Part shown: one piece after another, positions 1 through 6,208 of the stretch | Numbering within the stretch: the stretch's first letter is position 1 | Layout: every line of letters starts with the position of its first letter | DNA from: an archaeon | Lineage (GTDB): Archaea; Nanobdellota; Nanobdellia; Woesearchaeales; GW2011-AR9 | Assembly (NCBI GenBank): GCA_023266155.1 | Contig: JAHFRS010000004.1 | Coordinates: forward strand, 1-10,329 | Direction of reading: 5' to 3' | Length of the DNA: 10,329 nt | Position numbers and translations under genes: made by a program | Notes under the pieces: generated by a model | Seen by the model: only the letters and a program-made list of their open reading frames with translations | The model's database searches: none | Told to the model about the DNA's origin: nothing

Positions 1-1
1 A

Positions 2-217
2 GCTCTGCTCAGGAGACAGAATTTAAAACCGGAAGAAGTAGTGATGATTGGAGATAGAGTGAATGATTATGTTGATGCCGCCAAAGCCGGAATTAAACAG
101 GTTATTCTCGTTGAATATGGTTGGGGATATGATTCAAAAGAAATTCCCGAGCCCAGGCAGAAAATAAAAGTGAAAACGCCGAAAGATATTTTTAAAGCTG
201 TTAAGGTCTTGGAATAA
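2..217 (+). CDS. HAD-superfamily hydrolase, C-terminal part (5' end outside window)
   Basis: Frame 2 is open from the window edge to a TAA at 215-217, giving 71 residues. The visible stretch VVMIGDRVNDYVDAAKAGI is the HAD motif IV region: an acidic GD followed by a second Asp (here GDRVNDYVDA), which in this superfamily binds the Mg2+ of the phosphatase site, then the typical A-x-x-A-G turn. It is followed by a beta strand (KQVILVEYGWG) and a C-terminal helix (PKDIFKAVKVLE) as in HAD subfamily IA phosphatases such as phosphoglycolate-phosphatase or pyrophosphatase-like proteins. The nucleophile motif DxDxT lies upstream of the window, so substrate and exact subfamily cannot be judged. Confidence 0.85.
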   Translation, partial: ALLRRQNLKPEEVVMIGDRVNDYVDAAKAGIKQVILVEYGWGYDSKEIPEPRQKIKVKTPKDIFKAVKVLE

Positions 218-255
218 AGGTTTATTTTTTTTCATAACGGTGAATTCTCGATACG

Positions 256-264
256 TTTATAAAA
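256..264 (+). promoter_or_regulatory. TATA box of the tandem HIT genes
   Basis: TTTATAAAA is centred about 26 nt upstream of the ATG at 286. This is the usual archaeal distance from TATA box to transcription start, so the mRNA would begin at or next to the start codon (leaderless). No Shine-Dalgarno motif is seen before the ATG. Confidence 0.6.
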
Positions 265-285
265 CCTCTACCCCTTCCTGACCTC

Positions 286-1071
286 ATGCCTGAAATGACC
301 GCAGAACAGCAGCAAGCCCTGCAGGAAAAGATCAAAAAGATGTCGCCTGAAGAGCTCAAGCAGTTCCAAAAGCAGCAATGTATCTTCTGTCAGATTGTCG
401 CCGGGAAAGTTCCTGCTAAAAAAGTGTATGATGATCCTTTGTCTATCGCCATTCTCGATATCAATCCTGCTGTTCGCGGCCATCTGCTGATCATCCCTAA
501 AGAACATTATGCCATCATGCCGCAGGTGCCGGAGAAAGAAATCAGTCAGCTCTTTGTGGTTGCCAAGTACCTCTCACAGGTTTTACTCAAGACTCTTAAA
601 GCTACTGGCACTAACGTGTTTGTGGCCAATGGCTTAGCCGCCGGGCAGAAATCACAGCATTTTATGGTGCATCTTATTCCTCGTAAAGAAGGTGACGGAG
701 TCATGAGCTGGGATGAAAAAGTATTAGATCCTGCCATCCGCAGCAAAGTGCAGCAGCTAGTGGAAGGCCGGTTCAATGAATTGATGGGAGTCAAGAAAGA
801 GATTGTTCGTCTGAAAGAAAAAACAGTTCTGCCGTTGAACAAGAAGGAAGCCGCGGTAGAGAAAGAACCAGAAGACGAGAGTGCGGAAGAAGATTCCTCG
901 GAAAAATCAGCGGACGAGAACGTTGCCAAAAGTCAAAAACCAGCTCGAAATCCCAAGAAAAAGAAATCTATGAATTCTCCGCCGGAAGAAGATAAAACTT
1001 CCACGCCGAAAACAGAACAAGCTGATGATCAAGGTGTCAGTTTAGATGACATTGCTAATTTATTCAAGTGA
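286..1071 (+). CDS. HIT-family (histidine triad) protein with zinc-site residues and a long charged tail; catalytic His missing
   Basis: 261 residues. A short N-terminal helical segment (1-30) precedes a HIT domain (about 31-135): CIFC (C32, C35), GHLLIIPKEHY (H74), and the triad region QHFMVHLIPR. In HIT enzymes the triad is H-x-H-x-H and the middle His is the nucleophile; here it reads H125-F-M127-V-H129, so the nucleophile is Met. By comparison with GalT, whose zinc is held by two Cys, a His and the first triad His, the ligand set C32, C35, H74 and H125 is intact. The C-terminal 90 residues are a Lys/Glu/Ser/Pro-rich, probably disordered tail ending in a short hydrophobic helix (VSLDDIANLFK), which may be a docking peptide. 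The gene is followed after 9 nt by a second HIT gene, so the two likely form one transcript. Nucleotide binding without hydrolysis is an inference. Confidence 0.88.
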   Translation: MPEMTAEQQQALQEKIKKMSPEELKQFQKQQCIFCQIVAGKVPAKKVYDDPLSIAILDINPAVRGHLLIIPKEHYAIMPQVPEKEISQLFVVAKYLSQVLLKTLKATGTNVFVANGLAAGQKSQHFMVHLIPRKEGDGVMSWDEKVLDPAIRSKVQQLVEGRFNELMGVKKEIVRLKEKTVLPLNKKEAAVEKEPEDESAEEDSSEKSADENVAKSQKPARNPKKKKSMNSPPEEDKTSTPKTEQADDQGVSLDDIANLFK

Positions 1072-1080
1072 AATCCACCC

Positions 1081-1608
1081 ATGAAATGCGACTACTGTGA
1101 CTTGCTGGAAAGGAACCAAGGCATTTTATTTAGTGATAACGATGTCGTTGTGGCCGTGAAAGAAACTGCTCTCACTCCCGGGCAACTGACGATATTTACC
1201 AAAGACCATTTTACTATCCTTGAACTGGTGCCGGATAAGGTTCTGGCTCATTGTGCTGTGGTCGCCAATAAAGTGAGTATTGCCATCTTTGAAACCATGG
1301 GTTGCCAGGGCACCAATATCGTGATTGAAAATGGCCTTTCCGGCGGGCAGAACGTGCCTCATTTCGCTCTGGAAATCATTCCCCGGCGGGAAAATGACAA
1401 TTTACCGCTGCAATGGCTGCCCAAGCAGTTGATGGATGAGGAAATGGATACAGCTTTCTTGATGTTGAAAGAAGAAGGCGATAAATTAGTTAATGTCGGG
1501 AAAGAGGAAAAGAAGAAAGAAGTGGTGCTGAAAAGTACGACGGAGAAGCTGATAACCGAGGATGGCAAAGATAATTATTTGCTGAAGTCGCTGAGACGGC
1601 GGCCGTAA
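1081..1608 (+). CDS. Second HIT-family protein, triad further degenerated
   Basis: 175 residues starting directly with the zinc-type motif (MKCDYC: C3, C6). The HIT fold is recognisable in order: GQLTIFTKDHF (H43), a helix, GTNIVIENGLSGGQ, then NVPHFALEIIPR. The triad region reads H94-F-A96-L-E98 instead of H-x-H-x-H, so both the nucleophile and the last His are gone while the four putative zinc ligands (C3, C6, H43, H94) remain. A Lys/Glu linker (about 133-160) leads to a basic C-terminal end (NYLLKSLRRRP). The gene lies 9 nt after the first HIT gene with no TATA box of its own and no clear ribosome binding site, so it is probably co-transcribed. The pair may form a heterodimer, since HIT proteins are commonly dimeric; this is inference. 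It is unlikely to be an active HIT hydrolase. Confidence 0.85.
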   Translation: MKCDYCDLLERNQGILFSDNDVVVAVKETALTPGQLTIFTKDHFTILELVPDKVLAHCAVVANKVSIAIFETMGCQGTNIVIENGLSGGQNVPHFALEIIPRRENDNLPLQWLPKQLMDEEMDTAFLMLKEEGDKLVNVGKEEKKKEVVLKSTTEKLITEDGKDNYLLKSLRRRP

Positions 1609-1644
1609 TCAGAATTCTAAACAAGGTCTTATCCTAATCAGAGC

Positions 1645-1818
1645 CTACTTCTTCAATCTCAACTGCGGCTCTTTTTTATCCTGCAGAATGTTCAGAGCTA
1701 ATTCTTCCACGTAGCTGACGATCTGTTTGCGTTTTTCTTCCTCAATTTGCATATTCTGAAGAAATAAGTCTAAGCGGCGATTGTTGCTACGATCCTGCCT
1801 TTTTATCCTGCCGGTCAT
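1645..1818 (-). CDS. Small charged helical protein of unknown function (57 aa)
   Basis: Minus-strand reading from the ATG at 1818 to a TAG at 1645-1647 gives 57 residues: a basic N-terminus (MTGRIKRQDRSNNRRLD), a predicted amphipathic helix from about residue 16 to 46 (LFLQNMQIEEEKRKQIV, then SYVEELALNILQ), and a Lys-rich end. No family is recognised. Support comes from its placement: a TTTATAAA box is centred about 30 nt upstream of the ATG, it fills the otherwise empty gap between the HIT genes and the polymerase gene, and its composition (Glu/Lys/Leu heptad-like) is protein-like. It converges with the HIT pair and diverges from the polymerase gene. It may be a small nucleic-acid-binding or coiled-coil protein, but this is only a guess from charge and helix content. 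Confidence 0.55.
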   Translation of the reverse strand: MTGRIKRQDRSNNRRLDLFLQNMQIEEEKRKQIVSYVEELALNILQDKKEPQLRLKK

Positions 1819-1844
1819 GGTATTACTGGTGCTGGTGATGGAAC

Positions 1845-1852
1845 TTTATAAA
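1845..1852 (-). promoter_or_regulatory. TATA box for the 57-aa minus-strand gene
   Basis: TTTATAAA (palindromic) lies about 30 nt upstream of the minus-strand ATG at 1818. It is too far (about 73 nt) from the polymerase start at 1922, which has its own identical box, so minus-strand use is the simpler reading. Confidence 0.45.
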
Positions 1853-1890
1853 TTTTTGGCGGGACAATTTCATTTTTTCTCATCACAACC

Positions 1891-1899
1891 TTTATAAAA
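1891..1899 (+). promoter_or_regulatory. TATA box of the DNA polymerase gene
   Basis: TTTATAAAA centred about 27 nt upstream of the ATG at 1922, with no Shine-Dalgarno motif between; predicts a leaderless mRNA. It shares the 103-bp divergent intergenic region with the box for the small minus-strand gene. Confidence 0.6.
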
Positions 1900-1921
1900 T
1901 TACTACTCTTCTGAAATAACC

Positions 1922-4426
1922 ATGGAACTGCGCTTCTACCCGCTGGACTTCGACTACAGACTTAAGGACGGAAAAATCTATGTTTACCTCTATGGAAAAA
2001 CGGATTCCGGGCAAAAAATCTGTGTTCGTCAGGAATATCAGCCCTACTTTTATGCCTGGCTGCAGGGAGTGGATGAAGAATTGTTACTGCAGCGGCTGCC
2101 AAAAATCTCGGTCGAAACCACGGAGGGAACAGCAGCCATAACATCCTGGGAAAAAGTCGAGCGAGAATTGGTCGGGAAAAAGGAACAATTTCTGAAGATC
2201 TTTGTCAATTTCCCGAAAGCCGTGCCTCCCCTGAGCAGGGAATTAGAAACTTGGGGCGTGCGCTGTCATGAGAAAGATATCCTGTTCATTCACCGCTATC
2301 TGAGAGATCTGGGAATTACCCCCATGACGCTGCTGCAGGCTACGGGAGAATTCGTAGAGGAAAAAAAAATGAGAGTGCCCGTCTTTCTCGCCTCTACCAT
2401 CAGCCAGGTCAGTAAAGATGTTGTAGAAAAAGTGAAAATTCTAGCGGTGGACATTGAAACCTATGCCCTCAGGAAAGAAATTAATTTTCAAAAAAATCCA
2501 ATTCTGATGATCGGGTTATCAGGAGTAGATGAACAAGGAACAGAATTTCGAAAAGTATTGACGTGGAGACGTTTTCCCCATACGTTAGATTATCTGGAAA
2601 TTGTTTCAGATGAAGTTGAACTGCTCACGCGTTTTCGTGAGATTGTTCTGAATTATCAGCCCGATATCATTACCGGATATTACTCTGATGGATTCGATTT
2701 CCCCTATCTGAAAGCGCGAGCCGATAAATATGGGTTGCCTTTAGACCTTGGCTTGGATTGTTCTGAACTGCTCGCGAGCAGCCGTTCTTCCCAGGAAACG
2801 GAAGCTAAAATAAGAGGTATTCTTCATCTGGACGTCTTTAAATTCATCCGCAATATTTTTGGCAAGGATTTGAAAACCGACAGCCTCTCTCTGGATTCAG
2901 TGGCTGGGGAATTGTTAGGCCATCGCAAGCACGAGGTGAATTTGGATGAATTAGCAGCCGTTTGGGACCGTAATGCCCAGGAAAGTTCTGAAAATCTTGC
3001 GCCTTCTGAAAATTCACAAAAGATGGTAGATTTCTGCGAATATAACCTGCATGATGCCCATCTGACCCAGCAACTCTGCCGGAAATTATTGTTTGACATG
3101 ATTGAATTTACTAAATTAGTTGGTTTGCCGCTGTTTGATGTCATTCGCATGCGGTTCAGCCGGTTAGTGGAAAGTTATATCCTTAAGCGTGCAGTCGAAT
3201 ATGCTGTTATTGCGCCTAATAAGCCAGGGGATGAAGAAACCGAAGAACGCAGGAATGAATCTATTCAGGGCGCTTTTGTCTATGAGCCCACACCGGGAGT
3301 GTATAAAGATATCATAGTGTTTGACTTTCGCTCATTATATCCTACCATCATTACTGCTCATAATATCGGGCCAGAAGGCTATCATTGTTCTTGCTGTGCC
3401 CAGCAGCCGCATGTGCCCGGAAAGGAAGACTATTGGTTTTGCCAAAGGGAGAAAAAATTCCTTCCCACGGTGTTAGAAGAGCTGATTCTGCGCCGGGCCG
3501 ATTTAAAACGGCTGATCAAAGAGCAAAAAGCGCAGGGAAATGACGTGAAGATGCTGGAAGCGCGCAGTTATGCCCTGAAAACTCTGGCTAATTCATTTTA
3601 TGGTTATTTAGGGTTTTATGGTGCACGGTGGTATTCTCTGGAATCGGCGGCCTCCACGACAGCCTATGCGCGAAATTATATCAAGACGACGATTCAGCGG
3701 GCGGAAGAAAAAGGTTTTCACGTCTGCTATTCCGATACTGATTCCTGTTTTATCTTATTAGGCGACAAAATTATCGACCAAGCGTTAGAGTTCATGAACG
3801 AAATCAATTTTGATTTGCCCGGGCAGATGGAACTAGAATTTCAAGGATATTATTCCCGAGGCCTGTTTGTGGCCATCAAAGGCAGCGAGAAAGGCGCGAA
3901 GAAAAAGTATGCGCTGGTCGACAAGCAAGGGAAAATTAAAATTACCGGTTTTGAAATGGTGAGAAGAAACTGGTCGCCCCTCGCCAAAGAAGTTCAGGGA
4001 AAAGTGTTGTCAATGGTATTATCTGATCAGTATGAAGAGGCCCTGCTGTACGTCAAAGAGACGGTCAAAGAATTAAAAAAAGGCAGCATCATCACTGAAA
4101 GGCTGGTCATTAAAACACAGATCACTCGCGAGATGGAGCAATATTCTTCCATTGGGCCTCACGTGGCCGTGGCCAGAAAAATGCAGGAGCGCGGGGAAAG
4201 CATCACGCCGGGAACGGTGATTGAATACGTCATTGTCAAGGGTTTTGGCTTAGTGCGGGAGCGGGCCAAATTACCGGAAGATGTTCAACCGGGTGAGTAT
4301 GATTCAGAGTATTACCTTCATCACCAGCTGATTCCGGCGGTCTCGGGCATTTTTGCGGTCTTGGGATATAAAGAAGAGGAGCTATTGGGTGAAAGCAGCC
4401 AGACGGGGTTAGGAAAGTTTTTCTGA
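1922..4426 (+). CDS. polB: Family-B DNA polymerase with 3'-5' exonuclease and C-terminal PCNA-binding peptide
   Basis: 834 residues, near full length for an archaeal replicative PolB (thermococcal enzymes are about 775). It copies DNA and proofreads. N-terminal domain (1-150, MELRFYPLDFDYRL...) matches the region that senses template uracil in thermococcal enzymes. Exonuclease motifs: ExoI DIET (D177, E179), ExoII YYSDGFD (D256, D259), ExoIII YNLHD (Y374, D378). Polymerase motifs: A DFRSLYPTII (D468), B KTLANSFYG (K553, N557, Y560), C YSDTDS (D605, D607). A Cys cluster (C489, C491, C492, C507) lies between A and B. The last eight residues, QTGLGKFF, fit the PIP-box pattern Q-x-x-h-x-x-a-a, so the enzyme should dock on the PCNA clamp. 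One oddity: the usual Asn at the start of ExoII is Tyr here (Y254), while the catalytic acids are intact. The start is set by the TATA box 27 nt upstream. Confidence 0.97.
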   Translation: MELRFYPLDFDYRLKDGKIYVYLYGKTDSGQKICVRQEYQPYFYAWLQGVDEELLLQRLPKISVETTEGTAAITSWEKVERELVGKKEQFLKIFVNFPKAVPPLSRELETWGVRCHEKDILFIHRYLRDLGITPMTLLQATGEFVEEKKMRVPVFLASTISQVSKDVVEKVKILAVDIETYALRKEINFQKNPILMIGLSGVDEQGTEFRKVLTWRRFPHTLDYLEIVSDEVELLTRFREIVLNYQPDIITGYYSDGFDFPYLKARADKYGLPLDLGLDCSELLASSRSSQETEAKIRGILHLDVFKFIRNIFGKDLKTDSLSLDSVAGELLGHRKHEVNLDELAAVWDRNAQESSENLAPSENSQKMVDFCEYNLHDAHLTQQLCRKLLFDMIEFTKLVGLPLFDVIRMRFSRLVESYILKRAVEYAVIAPNKPGDEETEERRNESIQGAFVYEPTPGVYKDIIVFDFRSLYPTIITAHNIGPEGYHCSCCAQQPHVPGKEDYWFCQREKKFLPTVLEELILRRADLKRLIKEQKAQGNDVKMLEARSYALKTLANSFYGYLGFYGARWYSLESAASTTAYARNYIKTTIQRAEEKGFHVCYSDTDSCFILLGDKIIDQALEFMNEINFDLPGQMELEFQGYYSRGLFVAIKGSEKGAKKKYALVDKQGKIKITGFEMVRRNWSPLAKEVQGKVLSMVLSDQYEEALLYVKETVKELKKGSIITERLVIKTQITREMEQYSSIGPHVAVARKMQERGESITPGTVIEYVIVKGFGLVRERAKLPEDVQPGEYDSEYYLHHQLIPAVSGIFAVLGYKEEELLGESSQTGLGKFF

Positions 4427-4452
4427 AATAGTTGCGGCTGTAGATTATATAG

Positions 4453-4492
4453 TAAAGGACACAAATAAATGATTAAATTGTTGTGTCCTTTA
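4453..4492. terminator. 12-bp perfect inverted repeat just after polB
   Basis: TAAAGGACACAA (4453-4464) and TTGTGTCCTTTA (4481-4492) are perfect reverse complements with a 16-nt AT-rich loop, starting 27 nt after the polymerase stop codon. The position suits a transcript 3'-end structure, though archaeal termination normally relies on T-tracts and none follows closely. It could equally be a protein-binding palindrome or part of the neighbouring repeat cluster. Confidence 0.4.
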
Positions 4493-4493
4493 G

Positions 4494-4559
4494 ATACAAG
4501 AAATAAAGAGAATACTTTATTTCTGTACAGAAATGTGATAGTTTTCACATTTCTTGTAT
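4494..4559. repeat. Double hairpin from four alternating copies of a TACA(A)GAAAT word
   Basis: The word occurs as TACAAGAAAT (4495-4504), inverted ATTTCTGTA (4519-4527), direct TACAGAAAT (4526-4534) and inverted ATTTCTTGTA (4549-4558). This lets it form two adjacent stems (AGAAATAAAG/CTTTATTTCT, 4499-4508 with 4515-4524; AGAAATGTGA/TCACATTTCT, 4529-4538 with 4545-4554) or one long stem closing the outer copies (4494-4504 with 4549-4559). The middle copies share a CTGTACAG palindrome. It may be a small structured RNA or a decayed mobile element; no promoter is evident. Confidence 0.5.
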
Positions 4560-4588
4560 AGTGGCGGCTATCTATTGTTCAATTATTA

Positions 4589-4861
4589 GAGCCTGTCCCA
4601 ATAGGTGGCGTTGAGCAGCTTCGAACGCATCGATATCAATTTCGAATGGGCTGTCGAGTCGCTAGCGCTCGTGAGTTGCCTTACGGCAACCGTCCCCGTA
4701 GCTTTGTGAGGAACGAACAAAGTCACCAACGAAAGTGCGCTTTCGAGGTTTCCTGCAGGAAACGAACGAAGTGACTTGAGGGACAACCCCCCGCGACGCC
4801 CTTGCTGTCGGAATCGCGGGCGTTCGACATTAGGCTGCTCAACGCCTAACGGGACAGGCTC
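4589..4861. mobile_element. 273-bp MITE-like element with terminal inverted repeats and internal folded core
   Basis: Ends are inverted repeats: AGAGCCTGTCCC (4588-4599) with GGGACAGGCTCT (4851-4862), continued inward by GCGTTGAGCAGC (4608-4619) with GCTGCTCAACGC (4834-4845) and TCGAACGC (4621-4628) with GCGTTCGA (4820-4827). TTA flanks both outer ends (4586-4588, 4862-4864), as a 3-bp target duplication would; IS5-related elements of the IS1031/IS427 type use TNA targets. No transposase-sized reading frame lies inside. The core holds hairpins: GTTGCC/GGCAAC (4675-4690), CGAAAG/CTTTCG (4730-4745), a GTTTCCTGCAGGAAAC palindrome (4748-4763), an enclosing AAGTCAC/GTGACTT stem (4720-4726 with 4771-4777), and CCCGCGA/TCGCGGG (4790-4820). 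A non-autonomous transposon is the best call; a structured non-coding RNA with paired ends is the alternative. Its right end lies about 50 bp before the HEPN gene start. Confidence 0.55.
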
Positions 4862-4879
4862 TTAATCCACTTCGTAACA

Positions 4880-4887
4880 TTTAAATA
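4880..4887 (+). promoter_or_regulatory. TATA box of the HEPN-nucleotidyltransferase pair
   Basis: TTTAAATA is centred about 31 nt before the ATG at 4915 and only 10 nt before the GTG at 4894. That distance favours ATG 4915 as the start. It lies just outside the right end of the MITE-like element. Confidence 0.5.
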
Positions 4888-4914
4888 TACGTTGTGTTTA
4901 CTATAAGTAAACGT

Positions 4915-5442
4915 ATGTTTACCATGAGAAAAAAAAACACCCTGCCCGGCTCGGTTGCGGCCTTGCAGCAGGCTTATACTCATTGCGAACAGCGGGGAAG
5001 ATTTAAAGAAATTGATAAAACTGCCTACGCCGACTATCTGCTGCGCGCCCAGAAAGATTTGTCTTCTGCGGAAAGGGATCTCCACGCTGGCGATTTGCAC
5101 TGGGCGAGAGTAAAGGCCTACCAATCCCTGTTTCACCTACTTAATGCTCTGTTCGTCAAGCACGCAGGTTATTTTTCTAAAGACCACGGTTGCATTCTGG
5201 TGGCGTTGATGACGCACAATATTATTACCCCAGAGATTGCTGATCGGCTTCAGCTCTTAACCGCTAAAACGATTAAAGAAGCGGCGGCGCGGAAGGTGTA
5301 CCAGGATTTAGATGAATTTCGTCTGCAACGCAATTTTGCTTTATACAAGCCAAAAGCCTGGGAAGAGATTAAAACCGAAGATGTGGCAGAAGAAATCAAA
5401 AAAATTAAAGCGAACTTTAAAATTTTGCTGGAGCTGCTATGA
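4915..5442 (+). CDS. HEPN-domain protein paired with a nucleotidyltransferase (toxin-antitoxin-like), RX4H motif altered
   Basis: 175 residues from ATG 4915 (alternative starts GTG 4894 and ATG 4924). It is all-helical: a long first helix (YLLRAQKDLSSAERDLHAGD), the HEPN signature helix WARVKAYQSLFHLLNALFVKH, and a late helix with LQRNFALYKP. In HEPN ribonucleases of MNT-HEPN systems this last place carries R-x4-H; here it is R139-N-F-A-L-Y144, so the catalytic His is Tyr. The gene overlaps the next one by ATGA, and the partner is an MNT-type nucleotidyltransferase, the classic arrangement in which the nucleotidyltransferase modifies or neutralises the HEPN partner. A non-nuclease HEPN of the PaREP1/COG1895-COG2250 type is therefore as likely as an active toxin. 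The promoter sits next to the MITE-like element. Confidence 0.8.
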   Translation: MFTMRKKNTLPGSVAALQQAYTHCEQRGRFKEIDKTAYADYLLRAQKDLSSAERDLHAGDLHWARVKAYQSLFHLLNALFVKHAGYFSKDHGCILVALMTHNIITPEIADRLQLLTAKTIKEAAARKVYQDLDEFRLQRNFALYKPKAWEEIKTEDVAEEIKKIKANFKILLELL

Positions 5443-6044
5443 GCTTATTAACAGTTTTACCGTTGAGCAAAAATAAACTGGCGTTGTTAACAGAGATTTA
5501 CCTTGCTCAGGAAGATTACCTGAGGAATCTGGAGAAAAAAACCCATCTTAATCCTTCTTTACTGCACCGTTTGCTGGCTAACCTTTCTAAAGCCGGAGTA
5601 CTTTCTAAACAAAAAAAGGGGAGGGAGATTTACTACTCGTTATCTTCTGAACAGCACGATTTCTGGGAAAAAATGATCGAAACCTATCGTCGGGAGATCG
5701 TTCTAGAGAAATATGCCGATTTAAAAGTGCTCTTCAAACTGCTGTTAAGCAATAACCGGATCTTTAAAAATTCCCTGCAGATTTATCTTTTTGGCTCGTT
5801 TGCCGCTGGAGAGATTAATAAAGATAGTGATCTGGACCTGTTATTCATCACCCGGCAAAAAAAGGCAATTTTGGAATGGTGTCGAGAGGTTTCCGTCGTG
5901 CTTAACCGGGAAATTAATCCTTTGATTTATACTCCCGCCAGATTCCAGAAAGAGTTAGCGCGGAAAGAAACTTTGCTGACGTCCATTATTAATAAGGTTA
6001 GGAACAGAATTATACTCAAAGCTCGGTGGGAGACGATAGACTAA
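5439..6044 (+). CDS. Winged-helix/MNT nucleotidyltransferase, partner of the HEPN protein
   Basis: 201 residues. Residues about 8-70 form a winged helix-turn-helix (LLTEIYLAQEDYLRNLEKKT, a recognition helix near 39-52, then the wing GREIYYSLS), as in ArsR/MarR-like fusions. Residues about 105-190 are a minimal nucleotidyltransferase domain with GS(119-120)-x10-D131-L-D133, the metal- and nucleotide-binding motif, and an acidic residue at E159 that may be the third carboxylate. The start ATG overlaps the HEPN stop codon (ATGA) with GGAG five bases upstream, so translation is probably coupled. In MNT-HEPN pairs the nucleotidyltransferase AMPylates its HEPN partner. The DNA-binding domain suggests that the pair regulates its own promoter, which is inference. 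Confidence 0.85.
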   Translation: MSLLTVLPLSKNKLALLTEIYLAQEDYLRNLEKKTHLNPSLLHRLLANLSKAGVLSKQKKGREIYYSLSSEQHDFWEKMIETYRREIVLEKYADLKVLFKLLLSNNRIFKNSLQIYLFGSFAAGEINKDSDLDLLFITRQKKAILEWCREVSVVLNREINPLIYTPARFQKELARKETLLTSIINKVRNRIILKARWETID

Positions 6045-6053
6045 GCCCGTTAC

Positions 6054-6089
6054 TTTTTGCTGTTTCACCGATGACACAAAGGGCAAAAA
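6054..6089 (+). terminator. Weak inverted repeat after the nucleotidyltransferase gene
   Basis: TTTTTGC (6054-6060) and GCAAAAA (6083-6089) are reverse complements 22 nt apart, beginning 10 nt after the stop codon. The T5 run itself could end transcription. Weak, because AT-rich 7-mers pair easily by chance. Confidence 0.3.
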
Positions 6090-6102
6090 CTTTCCCAAAA
6101 CC

Positions 6103-6110
6103 TTTATATT
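6103..6110 (+). promoter_or_regulatory. TATA box of the tRNA-Ala gene
   Basis: TTTATATT, preceded by the purine-rich CAAAACC that could serve as BRE, is centred about 31 nt before the first tRNA base, giving a 5' leader of a few nucleotides for RNase P to remove. Confidence 0.55.
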
Positions 6111-6157
6111 AAAACCTTAATTCTTAGAAAAAGTAAAGGGCTCGTAGCTCAGTGGTA

Positions 6158-6192
6158 CTTTGCGTAAGCAAGAGCTTGCGCGAAGCGCAAAA
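6158..6192 (+). other. 35-nt palindromic insert in the tRNA-Ala D-loop
   Basis: The insert separates AGTGGTA from the 3' D-stem strand GAGC. It folds on itself: GCGTAAGC-AAGA-GCTTGCGC, or TTTGCG closing with CGCAAA, or TTGCGC-GAA-GCGCAA. I tested the two boundary placements that give an unchanged tRNA and found no bulge-helix-bulge for the splicing endonuclease, unlike the anticodon intron. It may be a non-canonical intron, an expanded D-loop that stays in the RNA, or an inserted palindromic element. Confidence 0.75.
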
Positions 6193-6208
6193 GAGCGCCT
6201 GCTTTGCA

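Larger units (their letters stand above)
4429..4578. repeat. Pair of 20-bp imperfect direct repeats flanking a hairpin cluster
   Basis: TAGTTGCGGCTGTAGATTAT (4429-4448) and TAGTGGCGGCTATCTATTGT (4559-4578) match at about 15 of 20 positions and bracket the inverted repeats between them. The arrangement could be an old target duplication or part of a folded transcript; the sequence alone does not decide. Confidence 0.45.

Noticed and set aside
546..929. 127-codon minus-strand frame opposite the first HIT gene
   Set aside because: Ser/Phe-rich composition typical of the antisense of a Glu/Lys-rich gene; the plus strand has a recognisable domain.
4586..4786. 66-codon minus-strand reading frame inside the MITE-like element
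   Set aside because: It runs through hairpins and an inverted-repeat end, has no promoter and no protein-like family features.
4589..4861. Identification as SRP RNA or RNase P RNA
   Set aside because: Length and paired ends would fit archaeal SRP RNA, but I could not find the helix-8 GGAA tetraloop with its AGCA-type internal loop, nor the RNase P P4 consensus; the TTA flanks fit an insertion better.
4427..4893. Remnant transposase gene between polB and the HEPN gene
   Set aside because: No frame shows DDE-transposase or other recognisable motifs.
6158..6192. Canonical bulge-helix-bulge intron in the D-loop
   Set aside because: For the two boundary placements giving an unchanged tRNA, the four exon bases before the first bulge do not pair with the four bases before the second bulge.
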